DNA of 53,124 nt from WQUF01 sp031549885 (GTDB lineage: Bacteria; Bacillota; Clostridia; Clostridiales; Clostridiaceae): positions 1 through 53,124 of the forward strand of contig JAVBPD010000157.1 in the NCBI GenBank assembly GCA_031549885.1, read 5' to 3'. The notes beneath the pieces are model-generated. The model saw nothing but the letters and a program-made list of their open reading frames with translations. It searched no databases and was not told the origin of the DNA. The position numbers were made by a program, and so were the translations under genes. This document shows, piece after piece, positions 1-8,399 of the stretch (position 1 is the first letter of the stretch; each line of letters starts with the position of its first letter).

Positions 1-154
1 AAACAGGAGGAAGCTTTATTTCTTCAGTTTTTTGATTTATGGGATCATTTTTAACTCTAGCAGTTGGAAATACATTTTCACCTTCGGAAACTTCAAGATT
101 AATGCCCATTTTAGCCATATTATTTTTAAGATTTAAAAGACTATTATTGCTCAT
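1..154 (-). CDS. Hypothetical protein, N-terminal part only
   Basis: Fifty-one codons are visible on the minus strand, starting at ATG 154 after an AGGAG ribosome binding site, and the gene runs off the left edge. The peptide begins MSNNSLLNLKNNMAKMG and is polar, without a signal peptide or membrane segment. I do not recognise the family. It is divergent from the patatin gene, leaving a 146-bp AT-rich gap. The ribosome binding site and open frame make it likely to be real; function is unknown. Confidence 0.55.
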   Translation of the reverse strand, partial: MSNNSLLNLKNNMAKMGINLEVSEGENVFPTARVKNDPINQKTEEIKLPPV

Positions 155-300
155 TTATTGCTCCTAATATTATTACTACATATATATTTTATAATTTTAA
201 TTTTATGAATGTTTTATTTTATAATTTACTATAATTTTTAGTTGTAACCATTTTTTTTTTTTAACTTATAATAATATATAATAATTTTATAAGGACAATT

Positions 301-1272
301 ATGAATTTAAAATGTGATGGAGTTTTTGAAGGTGGGGGTGTTAAGGGCATAGGGTTCATTGGAGCAATGACAGCTATAGAAAATGCAGGTTATGAATTTG
401 AAAATATCGTTGGTACTTCAGCGGGGGCTATAGTAGCTTCACTAATAGCAGCAGGCTATGGAGCTAAAGAGCTTAAAAAAGAAATGGACAATTTTGATTA
501 TAAATTGTTAAAACAAGATACTTTTTTTAATAAATTTTATATTGGCAAAATTATCAACATCATTAGACATTATGGTATTTACAATCCAGATTTATTTGAA
601 AGTTGGATTCAATCCCTCCTTTTAAAAAAGGGAAAAACATTATTTAAACACATTAGAACAGAATATGATGATGTTAAATATAAATATAAATTTCAAGCTA
701 TAGCCTCAGATCTCACAGACAAAAAAATGCTCATATTACCTAGGGATCTGGAAAATTTCGGCATAGACCCTGATGAATTTCCCATAAGTAAGGCGGTTAG
801 AATGAGCATCAGCATTCCAGTTTTTTTTGAGCCTACTTACCTTAATGACATTAATGGTAAAAAGCATTTAATTGTAGATGGAGGGCTTTTAAGTAATTAT
901 CCTATTTGGCTTTTAGATGATGGTACTTCAAATCCTCCCTGGCCTACCTTTGGTTTTAAATTTATCAATAGTAAACCATTAGATAGTAAGGACCTTATTA
1001 AAAATTTCATAGATTATACTAGAAGTGTAGCATCAACTCTTTTAGAAGCCCACGATAATCTACACATATCAAAATCTAAAGGTGACTTTCAGCGTACTAT
1101 TAACATTCCAACAGAGATTTGCTTAGACAACAAATGTAAATTTATTTATTCCACATATTTTGATATAACAGAAGATGAAGAATACGCTCTTTTTAATAAT
1201 GGGTTTGAAGCAGGAGAAAATTTTCTTAATAAATGGGATTTTAATGAATGGAAGAAAAAATATAGAGCTTAA
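301..1272 (+). CDS. Patatin-like phospholipase / acyl hydrolase
   Basis: This 323-residue protein has the patatin signature: a GGGVKG oxyanion-hole loop at residues 11-16, the nucleophile elbow GTSAG with Ser40, and the DGG motif with Asp193, forming the Ser-Asp dyad. Members hydrolyse fatty acyl esters of phospholipids or other lipids. There is no signal peptide or membrane segment, so it is probably cytoplasmic. The ATG follows AAGGA at normal spacing. It stands alone between a divergent unknown gene and adenine deaminase. The family call is secure; the substrate cannot be inferred. Confidence 0.88.
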   Translation: MNLKCDGVFEGGGVKGIGFIGAMTAIENAGYEFENIVGTSAGAIVASLIAAGYGAKELKKEMDNFDYKLLKQDTFFNKFYIGKIINIIRHYGIYNPDLFESWIQSLLLKKGKTLFKHIRTEYDDVKYKYKFQAIASDLTDKKMLILPRDLENFGIDPDEFPISKAVRMSISIPVFFEPTYLNDINGKKHLIVDGGLLSNYPIWLLDDGTSNPPWPTFGFKFINSKPLDSKDLIKNFIDYTRSVASTLLEAHDNLHISKSKGDFQRTINIPTEICLDNKCKFIYSTYFDITEDEEYALFNNGFEAGENFLNKWDFNEWKKKYRA

Positions 1273-1278
1273 TAATAT

Positions 1279-1335
1279 AATAGAGTACTATTTTAGCATT
1301 AATTGCAAATGTAGTGGTCTATTATTTTTATTTAT
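1279..1335 (+). terminator. Possible terminator after the patatin gene
   Basis: An imperfect inverted repeat (AATAGA...TCTATT outer stem, ACTA/TAGT inner stem) lies just after the stop codon and is followed by a T-rich run. The stem is weak, so this is tentative. Confidence 0.35.
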
Positions 1336-1392
1336 GTTATACTTTTTATTACATATTTAAGAGGACTTTATAATCAGAAAGGATGATTTAGT

Positions 1393-3114
1393 TTGGAAGT
1401 TTCAGTTTTAAAAAAATTAATTTCTGTTGCAAAAGGACAACGTGAAGCTGAAATGGTAATTAAAAATGCTAAAATAATAAATGTATTTACTAAAGAAATA
1501 GTAGAAGCTGATATAGCAATTCATTCGGGATATATTGCAGGTATTGGCAACTATTCTTCACAAAACGAAATTTACGCAAAAGATTCAATAGTATGTCCAG
1601 GGCTAATTGATGCACATATGCATTTTGAATCTTCCATGGCTCTTCCATTAGAATTTGCAAAAGCAGTGCTACCTCATGGTACCACTACTGTTATAGCAGA
1701 CCCACATGAAATTGCAAACACTTCTGGATTAAATGGATTTAATTTCATGCTTAACGCAAGTGAAAATATTCCATTAAATGTTTTTTTCATGATGCCATCT
1801 TGCGTTCCCTCAACTACATTTGAAACTAATGGTTTTACTTTAGACGTAAATGAAATGAACAAGCTTTTTGCTCATAAAAGGATTATTGGCCTTGGCGAAG
1901 TTATGAGCTATGAAGATATTTTAGATGAAGATGATGACATACTTAAAAAAATTAACTTATACAATGAAAAAATTTTAGATGGACATTCACCTGGTCTCTC
2001 ATCAAAAAATTTAAATGCCTATTGCGATTGCGGAATAAGCACAGATCATGAATGTTATCTTGAAGAAGAGGTTATTGAAAAAATGAGGCTTGGCATGCAT
2101 ATTTTAATAAGAGAAGGTAGTGCAGCTAAGAATTTAAATACAATAATAAATACTATATTAAAATATAAACTTCCAACATATATGTGCTGTTTTTGTACTG
2201 ATGATAAACATTTAGATGATATAAAAAATGAAGGGCACATTGTACACAATATTAGGATGGCTGTAAAATTAGGCCTTGACCCAATAGAAGCAATTTCAAT
2301 GGCTACAATTTACCCTGCATCTTTGTATGGACTAAAAAGAATTGGTGCCATTGCACCAGGATATAAGGCTGATATTGTTTTTATCTCCGATTTAAACGAT
2401 TTTAAAGTCATTAAAACCATCAAAGATGGGAAGATAATTTCAGAAAATAGTATATTATACTGTGATAACATCGATAATCCTAAAATAAATATCCCTGATG
2501 AACTTTTAAATACCATTAAAATCAAGGATATTTCTAAAGATGATCTTAAAATAAACATAAAAAATGAACATGCAAACGTAATAAACATAACTGCTGGAGA
2601 GCTTATAACAAAATTATCCAAAGAAAAGGTCCCTACAAATAATGGATCATTTATTCCAAGTGGCAAGTTTTTAAAAATTGCAGTCATTGAACGATATGGC
2701 AAAAATGGAAATATTACCCTTGGAATTTTATCTGGATTAAATTTAAAGTCCTGTGCCATAGCATCAACAGTAGCTCATGACTCTCACAATTTAATTGTAT
2801 TAGGCGATAATGATGAAGACATGCTTATTTCAATAAATGAACTTAAGAAAAGTGGTGGTGGACTAGCCTTTGTAAAGGATGGAAAACCCTTTGTATTTCC
2901 TCTTGAAATATCAGGTATCCTTACAAGTGCAACTAGCAATGAAATTCAATATAATTTGGATATACTGCACAATATGCTAAAGGAAGTTGGCATTGATGAA
3001 AATATTAATCCCTATATGCTCCTCTCATTTTTAGCTCTTCCTGTTATACCAGATGTTAAAATCACAGATAAAGGAATATTTAATGTTTTAACACAAAAAT
3101 TTATAGAAACTTAA
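1393..3114 (+). CDS. ade: Adenine deaminase
   Basis: The 573-residue protein is a full-length amidohydrolase-superfamily adenine deaminase, which converts adenine to hypoxanthine and ammonia for purine salvage. Visible family motifs are PGLIDAHMHFES near residue 70 (metal-binding His-x-His), ADPHEIANTSG, DGHSPGLS, the STDHE segment and CTDDKH for further metal and active-site residues, then the C-terminal adenine-deaminase domain. The start is TTG, placed after AAAGGATG. No purine-riboswitch core was seen in the 120-bp upstream gap. It is a single-gene unit ending in a strong hairpin. Confidence 0.95.
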   Translation: MEVSVLKKLISVAKGQREAEMVIKNAKIINVFTKEIVEADIAIHSGYIAGIGNYSSQNEIYAKDSIVCPGLIDAHMHFESSMALPLEFAKAVLPHGTTTVIADPHEIANTSGLNGFNFMLNASENIPLNVFFMMPSCVPSTTFETNGFTLDVNEMNKLFAHKRIIGLGEVMSYEDILDEDDDILKKINLYNEKILDGHSPGLSSKNLNAYCDCGISTDHECYLEEEVIEKMRLGMHILIREGSAAKNLNTIINTILKYKLPTYMCCFCTDDKHLDDIKNEGHIVHNIRMAVKLGLDPIEAISMATIYPASLYGLKRIGAIAPGYKADIVFISDLNDFKVIKTIKDGKIISENSILYCDNIDNPKINIPDELLNTIKIKDISKDDLKINIKNEHANVINITAGELITKLSKEKVPTNNGSFIPSGKFLKIAVIERYGKNGNITLGILSGLNLKSCAIASTVAHDSHNLIVLGDNDEDMLISINELKKSGGGLAFVKDGKPFVFPLEISGILTSATSNEIQYNLDILHNMLKEVGIDENINPYMLLSFLALPVIPDVKITDKGIFNVLTQKFIET

Positions 3115-3115
3115 A

Positions 3116-3168
3116 AATAAAGGTTATGGATTATTTTAATATTCCATAACCTTTATTGTATTTTTAGT
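3116..3168 (+). terminator. Rho-independent terminator of ade
   Basis: A perfect 15-bp stem (AATAAAGGTTATGGA pairing with its complement at 3143-3157) starts right after the stop codon and is followed by a T-rich tract. Confidence 0.85.
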
Positions 3169-3225
3169 TTTAATTAACACTTAAAAATAATATAATATTA
3201 ATTATATTTATAGAGGAGGATTAAC

Positions 3226-4407
3226 ATGGAATATAGAATTGACCCTAAATCTGGCAACAAACTATCATGTCTTGGCTTTGGATGCATGCGCTTTCCAAGA
3301 AATCTTGCTCAAATCGATTATAAAAAATCGGAAAACCTTGTATTAAAAGCCGTTGAAGAAGGCATTAACTATTTTGACACAGCTTATATTTACGCTGGCA
3401 GTGAAGAAGTTTTAGGAAATATTATAAATAACAATAATTTAAGAGATAAAATATTTGTAGCTACTAAACTTCCTCTTATGAAATGCACAAGCTATGAGGA
3501 TTTTGATAAATTATTTTATACTCAAACTAAAAACCTGCATACGGACCATATAGATTATTATCTAATGCACAATCTTTCAGACATGGAAACTTGGAAAAAG
3601 CTTTGCAATTTAGGAATAGAGCGCTGGATAAGTGAAAAAAAATCATCTAAAGAAATAAGACAAATAGGCTTTTCTTTTCATGGAATCCAAAAGGAGTTTA
3701 TGAATTTAATAGATTGCTTTAATTGGGATTTTTGTCAAATACAATATAATTATGTAAATGCAAATTATCAAGCTGGAGAAGCAGGGCTTAAAAAAGCATC
3801 AGGAAAGGGATTGCCTGTTATAGTTATGGAACCTCTTCTAGGGGGAAGGCTTGCAAATGGTTTACCTAAAAAATCTATAAATGTATTTAAAGAAAAAAAT
3901 CCAAATCTTACACCAGCAGCATGGGCCCTAAAATGGCTTTGGAATCAAAAAGAAGTTACTGTGGTGCTTTCTGGCATGAACGATATTGCTCAGATTAATG
4001 AAAATGTTATGCTCTCTAAAAATTCTAATGTAAAAATGACAAAAGATGAATTAGAAACAATAGATAAAGCTTATGCAGCCTTTAAAGAAAGCTATAAAAT
4101 TCCTTGTACTGGATGTAATTATTGTACACCTTGCCCTAAAGGTGTGAACATACCTGGATGTTTTTCAGCTTATAACATGTCCTATACTGTTGGAATGTTT
4201 ACAGCTGTTCAACAATATATAAATTCCATTGGAGGATTTAACCCTAAAAAAAATAACGCTCCAAATAATTGTATAGCATGTGGAAAATGTGAAAAAAATT
4301 GCCCCCAGCACATTAAAATTATTGACTCGTTAAAAATCACTCAAAAACGAATGGAACCATTTTGGTTTAAACCTGCACGAGCTGTTATTGGAAGAATAAT
4401 GAGATAA
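3226..4407 (+). CDS. Aldo/keto reductase with C-terminal 4Fe-4S ferredoxin domain
   Basis: The 393-residue protein has an aldo/keto reductase barrel in its first 290 residues: FDTAYIYAGSEE gives the catalytic Asp and Tyr, ATKLP the Lys and YLMHN the His. The last 100 residues carry cysteine clusters CTGCNYCTPCP and CIACGKCEKNCP, expected to bind iron-sulfur clusters. This fusion is common in anaerobes and probably passes electrons between NAD(P)H or a carbonyl substrate and an Fe-S partner. It is cytosolic. The ATG follows GAGGAGG. It is monocistronic, flanked by terminators on both sides. Substrate unknown. Confidence 0.92.
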   Translation: MEYRIDPKSGNKLSCLGFGCMRFPRNLAQIDYKKSENLVLKAVEEGINYFDTAYIYAGSEEVLGNIINNNNLRDKIFVATKLPLMKCTSYEDFDKLFYTQTKNLHTDHIDYYLMHNLSDMETWKKLCNLGIERWISEKKSSKEIRQIGFSFHGIQKEFMNLIDCFNWDFCQIQYNYVNANYQAGEAGLKKASGKGLPVIVMEPLLGGRLANGLPKKSINVFKEKNPNLTPAAWALKWLWNQKEVTVVLSGMNDIAQINENVMLSKNSNVKMTKDELETIDKAYAAFKESYKIPCTGCNYCTPCPKGVNIPGCFSAYNMSYTVGMFTAVQQYINSIGGFNPKKNNAPNNCIACGKCEKNCPQHIKIIDSLKITQKRMEPFWFKPARAVIGRIMR

Positions 4408-4421
4408 TATGACATTCATAG

Positions 4422-4454
4422 AAAGCAGGTATAAAACTTACCTGCCTTTTTTTA
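4422..4454 (+). terminator. Terminator after the aldo/keto reductase
   Basis: The stem GCAGGTA / TACCTGC with a 7-nt loop is followed by a run of Ts beginning at 4446. Confidence 0.8.
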
Positions 4455-4471
4455 TAAAATGGATTTAAAAT

Positions 4472-4499
4472 AAAAAAAAGCGACAATGCCGCATTTTTA
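4472..4499 (-). terminator. Terminator of the coiled-coil gene
   Basis: On the minus strand, AAAAATGCG pairs with CGC plus a run of eight Ts, a short stem with a strong T tract just past the stop of the coiled-coil gene. Confidence 0.55.
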
Positions 4500-4513
4500 A
4501 AATCAAAATAAAC

Positions 4514-4948
4514 CTATCTTACTTTTTTTAACATGATTATATCGCTTAAATTTTTAACTGTAGCAGTTTCTAAAAAATCCATATTTTTTTCCAACCCTTT
4601 TTTTAAGTCATTTATGCTATTTTTAAATTCATCGTCTAAATATTCACATACTTTTCTTATTTCATCTGAAATTTCTTTTGATGATTTATCCATTTTTAAA
4701 TTAAAAGCATCTGTTTTATCGTCTAATCTCTTTATGTCCTCCTTTAAAGCATCTGTTTTATCATCTAATCTCTTTATGTCCTCTTTTAAACCGCTGATAT
4801 CTTCCTTTACACCACTCATGTCTACTTTTAAACCGCTAATATCTTCCTTTACACCACTCATGTCTACTGTTAAACTGCTAATATCTTCCTTTATATTGCA
4901 AATGTCTTTTTGCATGTTCTCTAAAATTATTAAAATCTTCTCCTCCAC
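4514..4948 (-). CDS. Repetitive coiled-coil protein of unknown function
   Basis: This 144-residue protein is almost entirely heptad-patterned alpha-helix. Residues ~20-85 are 14-residue units (two heptads each): VDMSGVKEDISGLK repeated, then LKEDIKRLDDKTDA repeated. There is no signal peptide or transmembrane segment, so it should form a cytoplasmic oligomeric rod. The start is GTG after an excellent GGGGAGGTGG site. The repeats are nearly identical in DNA with a 42-bp period, implying recent unit duplication. The opposite strand also has a long open frame, which I treat as a shadow. No catalytic domain is visible. Confidence 0.75.
   Translation of the reverse strand: MEEKILIILENMQKDICNIKEDISSLTVDMSGVKEDISGLKVDMSGVKEDISGLKEDIKRLDDKTDALKEDIKRLDDKTDAFNLKMDKSSKEISDEIRKVCEYLDDEFKNSINDLKKGLEKNMDFLETATVKNLSDIIMLKKVR
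4706..4900. repeat. 42-bp tandem repeats inside the coiled-coil gene
   Basis: Two adjacent families of 42-bp units are visible: one with copies starting near 4706 and 4748, the other near 4791, 4833 and 4875 (the last more diverged). Each unit is exactly 14 codons, so copy changes preserve frame and heptad register. Confidence 0.85.
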
Positions 4949-5036
4949 AAAGCCACCTCCCCTTTTTTAATAATTATATAATATTGCATACATTAAGTAA
5001 ACTAATTTAACCTAAAGAGCTTATGTTAAACAAATT

Positions 5037-5063
5037 AGGTGCAGCATTGAGCTACACCTTTTT
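5037..5063. terminator. Hairpin after the LPxTG surface-protein gene
   Basis: The stem AGGTGCAGC / GCTACACCT (one mismatch) with a 5-nt loop abuts five Ts on the plus strand and lies immediately past the minus-strand stop at 5065. The T tract fits plus-strand termination better, but position suggests it closes the minus-strand gene. Confidence 0.5.
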
Positions 5064-5064
5064 A

Positions 5065-7410
5065 CTATTTGGGTCTTTTTATTGATATGGACATTAAGCA
5101 AAGAAGCGATAATAGCACAAAAAATGTAATTGAAAAATTTATCCAATAATAAAAACCTATATATTCTCCTGTGCTTGGAAGCTTAAGATCAACAATTTCC
5201 ACATTAACATTTGCACTAACATCTAAAGTAACTGGATCCATTTCATTGACTATTAATTTATCTCCAACATTTAAAGTAGGTAGATTATTTATCTGCCATG
5301 TTCCATCATTTAAAACCTCAGTTGTCAAATTAGTTCCATCAGGAAGCAATACATTTATTTTATCCCCAGCAATTCCAGTACCACTTATTAAATTTGCATT
5401 AGGATCTACTAATTCAACAATAGGTTGAGAAACATTTGAGTTATCAATTGTAGGTGTTTCAGCAGTAATTATAGGTGCTTTTGTTCCTCTTAAAGTTCTA
5501 CTTAAAGGAGGAGGTTCCTCATCAATAATAGTTCCTGGATCTTTAAATAGGCTAATATCTACTTTAGTGCTTTTTTCTTTTAATACTTCTATATTGCCTA
5601 TAGAATATTCATTGTAACCATCAGCACTTGCTATTACAGTGTAATTTCCTTGAGGTATATAATCCTTAACATAATTTCCACTTACATCAGCAATAGCAGT
5701 AATAGTATTATCATCATTTGTAATTTTAATATATGCATATGCAATAGGATCTTTAGTGTATTGATCAGTCACTGTTCCATACATGCTTCCTGAAATGCCC
5801 TTTATGGAAAAATCCTCAGTAACAATATTTCCTTTTTTGATATTTACATCATATGTTTCACTTTGAGTATAATTTGGTTTAGATGCAATTATTTCATATT
5901 TCCCTTCTTTAACATTATCAACTACATAATCACCATTTGAATTTGTATACGCTGTATAATGCTGAACATCGTTAATTATTTCAATTTTAGCATTCTCAAT
6001 ATCCCTTCCTGATAATGAATTTTTTACATTTCCTTTCAATATTCCATTTGAATTTGTAATTTGAACATCTTGAACCTTAGTATCAAAATCAGTTACAACA
6101 ACATCATTAATAGTTTTCACATCATAATTTCTATATTCAATAGTCAATTTATACTTGCTCAATGCCATATTATTAAATTGATATTTACCATTAACATCTG
6201 AATACTCAACATATGTATTTACACCATCTGTAGCAGTTATTTTTGCTCCTTCAACAAAATTTCCATTTGAAGAATCAATTACGCTTCCTGCTATTTTACC
6301 ATTAAGTTTTGATATTGTTATATCTTGAACATTAGAGCCTGAACCTGCAACATTTATGTTAATTGACTTCATATTGTAATTTTCTAAACTTGCAGTTAAT
6401 GTATATATACCAGCACTTAAATTTGAAAAAAAATACATTCCACTGCCATCAGTAATTGATGAATAGTTAGTAGTTCCATTAGTTAAAAAAATACTAACCC
6501 CAGAAATAGGATTATTGTTTATACCCTTTACTATACCGCTTAAATTTAAAGCTTCTTTATTAAGTTCAAAATCTTGACTTACCATATTTGAACCTTGTAC
6601 TAATATATTTGTAAATTGTTTTTCCTTATATCCATTTAAACTTGCAACCATATTATAGTATCCAGAATTCACATTATTAATAGTAAAAATGCCATTTGAA
6701 TCTGTTGTAGCTTCATATTTATTTACTCCGTCGCTTAAAAGGATGCTTACTGAAGTAAGTGGCTTTTTATCTATGCTATTTATAACTTTTCCTGTTATAT
6801 CTCCCTTTTGCCTTGAAATTGAAAAATCTTTAACTGTAGGATCATCTTCTATTAAAACTTTTTCTAATTTCAAAACATTGTAATTATCAATTGAAGCTGT
6901 TACATCATAATACTCTATTAATAAATCTTTTATTATGTAGTTACCATTTGAATCTGTAGTCTGAGAATAATCTCTTTGCCCATCAGATGCTGTTATAAAT
7001 ACATTTTCCACCGGTTTATTAGTATTAGCATCTATAACACGACCACTTAAGCTTACTTTCTTTTTAGTTAAAGCAAAGTCATTTATAGTCCTTATTCCAG
7101 AACTTACAGTAACATTTTGAGTTGCAATATTGTAGCTAAAGGCATCTACAGTAACTAAATATTCACCACTTACAATGTTTTTAAATTCATATTTTCCATT
7201 TTGGTCAGTATTAACTGATTTACTATTTGATCCCATAGATATGGTTACCTTAGCATTTTTAATTGATCCAGATGACCTTAAATCTGTAATTACTCCATTT
7301 AATTCTCCTGTAGAAGGTAATGCATTAGTGTAACTGGTTTGGCATATCATTAAAATAAATATAAAAATTAAGAGTATATTTGTAGATAATTTTATCTTAT
7401 TTGTGCGCAT
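5065..7410 (-). CDS. LPxTG-anchored surface protein with seven carboxypeptidase-regulatory-like repeats
   Basis: The 781-residue product has an N-terminal signal peptide (about residues 1-30), seven ~83-residue units of the carboxypeptidase regulatory-like type (G-x-V-x-(D/N)...A-x-I...T-D-x-N-G-x-Y...G-x-Y-x-(V/I)-x-A), an acidic/proline linker, one bacterial Ig-like module (GTGIAGD...LLPDGT...NDGTWQI) and a complete sortase signal: LPSTGE from residue 744, a hydrophobic stretch and the basic tail IKRPK. It should be a covalently wall-linked stalk or adhesin. Unusually, a second LPSTGE lies at residues 31-36, just after the likely signal-peptidase site. It is probably co-transcribed with the paralogue 21 bp upstream. 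No sortase gene is in the window. Ligand unknown. Confidence 0.85.
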   Translation of the reverse strand: MRTNKIKLSTNILLIFIFILMICQTSYTNALPSTGELNGVITDLRSSGSIKNAKVTISMGSNSKSVNTDQNGKYEFKNIVSGEYLVTVDAFSYNIATQNVTVSSGIRTINDFALTKKKVSLSGRVIDANTNKPVENVFITASDGQRDYSQTTDSNGNYIIKDLLIEYYDVTASIDNYNVLKLEKVLIEDDPTVKDFSISRQKGDITGKVINSIDKKPLTSVSILLSDGVNKYEATTDSNGIFTINNVNSGYYNMVASLNGYKEKQFTNILVQGSNMVSQDFELNKEALNLSGIVKGINNNPISGVSIFLTNGTTNYSSITDGSGMYFFSNLSAGIYTLTASLENYNMKSININVAGSGSNVQDITISKLNGKIAGSVIDSSNGNFVEGAKITATDGVNTYVEYSDVNGKYQFNNMALSKYKLTIEYRNYDVKTINDVVVTDFDTKVQDVQITNSNGILKGNVKNSLSGRDIENAKIEIINDVQHYTAYTNSNGDYVVDNVKEGKYEIIASKPNYTQSETYDVNIKKGNIVTEDFSIKGISGSMYGTVTDQYTKDPIAYAYIKITNDDNTITAIADVSGNYVKDYIPQGNYTVIASADGYNEYSIGNIEVLKEKSTKVDISLFKDPGTIIDEEPPPLSRTLRGTKAPIITAETPTIDNSNVSQPIVELVDPNANLISGTGIAGDKINVLLPDGTNLTTEVLNDGTWQINNLPTLNVGDKLIVNEMDPVTLDVSANVNVEIVDLKLPSTGEYIGFYYWINFSITFFVLLSLLCLMSISIKRPK

Positions 7411-7431
7411 AATCGTGATATCTCCATTTCA

Positions 7432-8286
7432 TTAAAATATTATATCGTAATTTACTATATTTCCTCCTCTTATGAGTATGTTTTTAAAGGATTTTTCCTC
7501 ATATCCATCTAAAGTAGCATTAATTTCATAATCTCCATAATAGATATCTGTAATAGTAAAATCCCCATTAGAATCTGTTATAGCTTCATAACTATTTTCT
7601 CCATCAGAAATAGTTATAAAAACTCCTTGAATACCTCTCATATCCTTGCTATTTATAGCTCTGCCATATACCTCCCCCCTTAACTTGTTTAAAGTAAAAT
7701 CCCTTGTTGTAGTTCCTGCTGAAATATAAACAGATTCTGGACCTTTTACTTCATATCCATCTAAGGAAACTGTTATTCCGTAATTTCCAATGTGTATATC
7801 ATTAATAATATACATTCCTGAAAAATCAGTTGTTTGAAAAAAAGTACTTTTTCCATTTGTAATGTTTACTAATGCATTTTCAATAGGCTTATTATTTCTT
7901 GTTTTAATATAGCCTTCTATATCCCCTCTTTTTTTAGCCATGAAAATTTCATTTATAGTAACAGCTCCACTTTCTACTTTTACATTAGGACATTTTGCAA
8001 TATCATAATCTTCTGCAACTATAGAAATCTCATAAATACCAGGAATAATTTTATCCAAACTAAATTTTCCATCAATATCTGTAAAGATTACCCTATTGTT
8101 TTTATAGTTTTTAATATTTACACTTGCACCTTCTATTGGAGCATCTGTAATTAAATCCCTAACTATACCAATTATTTTTCCACCTAAAGATTCATAATTA
8201 TTTATAGCTTTAATGGGCTTTAAACTGCAGATAGTTATTAAAATAAATATTAAAACATACATGCTAAATTTCTTATAAAAAACCAT
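7432..8286 (-). CDS. Secreted carboxypeptidase-regulatory-like repeat protein, no anchor
   Basis: The 284-residue protein has a signal peptide (hydrophobic segment about residues 8-27) and three repeat units of the same kind as the downstream 781-residue protein, each with the TD-x-(N/D)-G-x-(F/Y) turn. It stops at a domain boundary (GGNIVNYDIIF) with no LPxTG, membrane anchor or other wall-binding region, so it is probably secreted. Its last unit closely resembles unit 3 of the neighbour. The ATG follows GGAAGGAG. The pair looks like a tandem duplication with divergence. Function unknown. Confidence 0.8.
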   Translation of the reverse strand: MVFYKKFSMYVLIFILITICSLKPIKAINNYESLGGKIIGIVRDLITDAPIEGASVNIKNYKNNRVIFTDIDGKFSLDKIIPGIYEISIVAEDYDIAKCPNVKVESGAVTINEIFMAKKRGDIEGYIKTRNNKPIENALVNITNGKSTFFQTTDFSGMYIINDIHIGNYGITVSLDGYEVKGPESVYISAGTTTRDFTLNKLRGEVYGRAINSKDMRGIQGVFITISDGENSYEAITDSNGDFTITDIYYGDYEINATLDGYEEKSFKNILIRGGNIVNYDIIF

Positions 8287-8370
8287 ATCATCATCTCCTT
8301 CCTATAATTTGTATTCTAAGGTATTTTTTGTAAATAATTAATTTATATACATACAAATTAAAATAGCCAT

Positions 8371-8399
8371 AAAAAAAAGGCTGCGAAAGCAGTCCTTTT
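8371..8399 (-). terminator. Terminator of metNIQ
   Basis: On the minus strand AAAGGACTGC pairs with GCAGCCTTT (one bulged A, TTTC loop), followed by a run of Ts. It begins next to the metQ stop. Confidence 0.8.

Noticed and set aside
1175..1360. 61-codon frame overlapping the end of the patatin gene
   Set aside because: Most of it overlaps patatin in another frame and it lacks a ribosome binding site.
1273..1392. Purine riboswitch upstream of adenine deaminase
   Set aside because: The conserved purine-aptamer loop sequences are not present.
4706..4900. 42-bp repeats as a possible CRISPR array
   Set aside because: The repeats abut with no unique spacers, lie inside a coding frame and match its 14-residue period; no cas genes are present.
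4533..4970. 145-codon plus-strand open frame opposite the coiled-coil gene
   Set aside because: It is an antisense shadow of repetitive coding DNA: the minus-strand frame has a strong ribosome binding site and clear heptads, the plus-strand one has neither.
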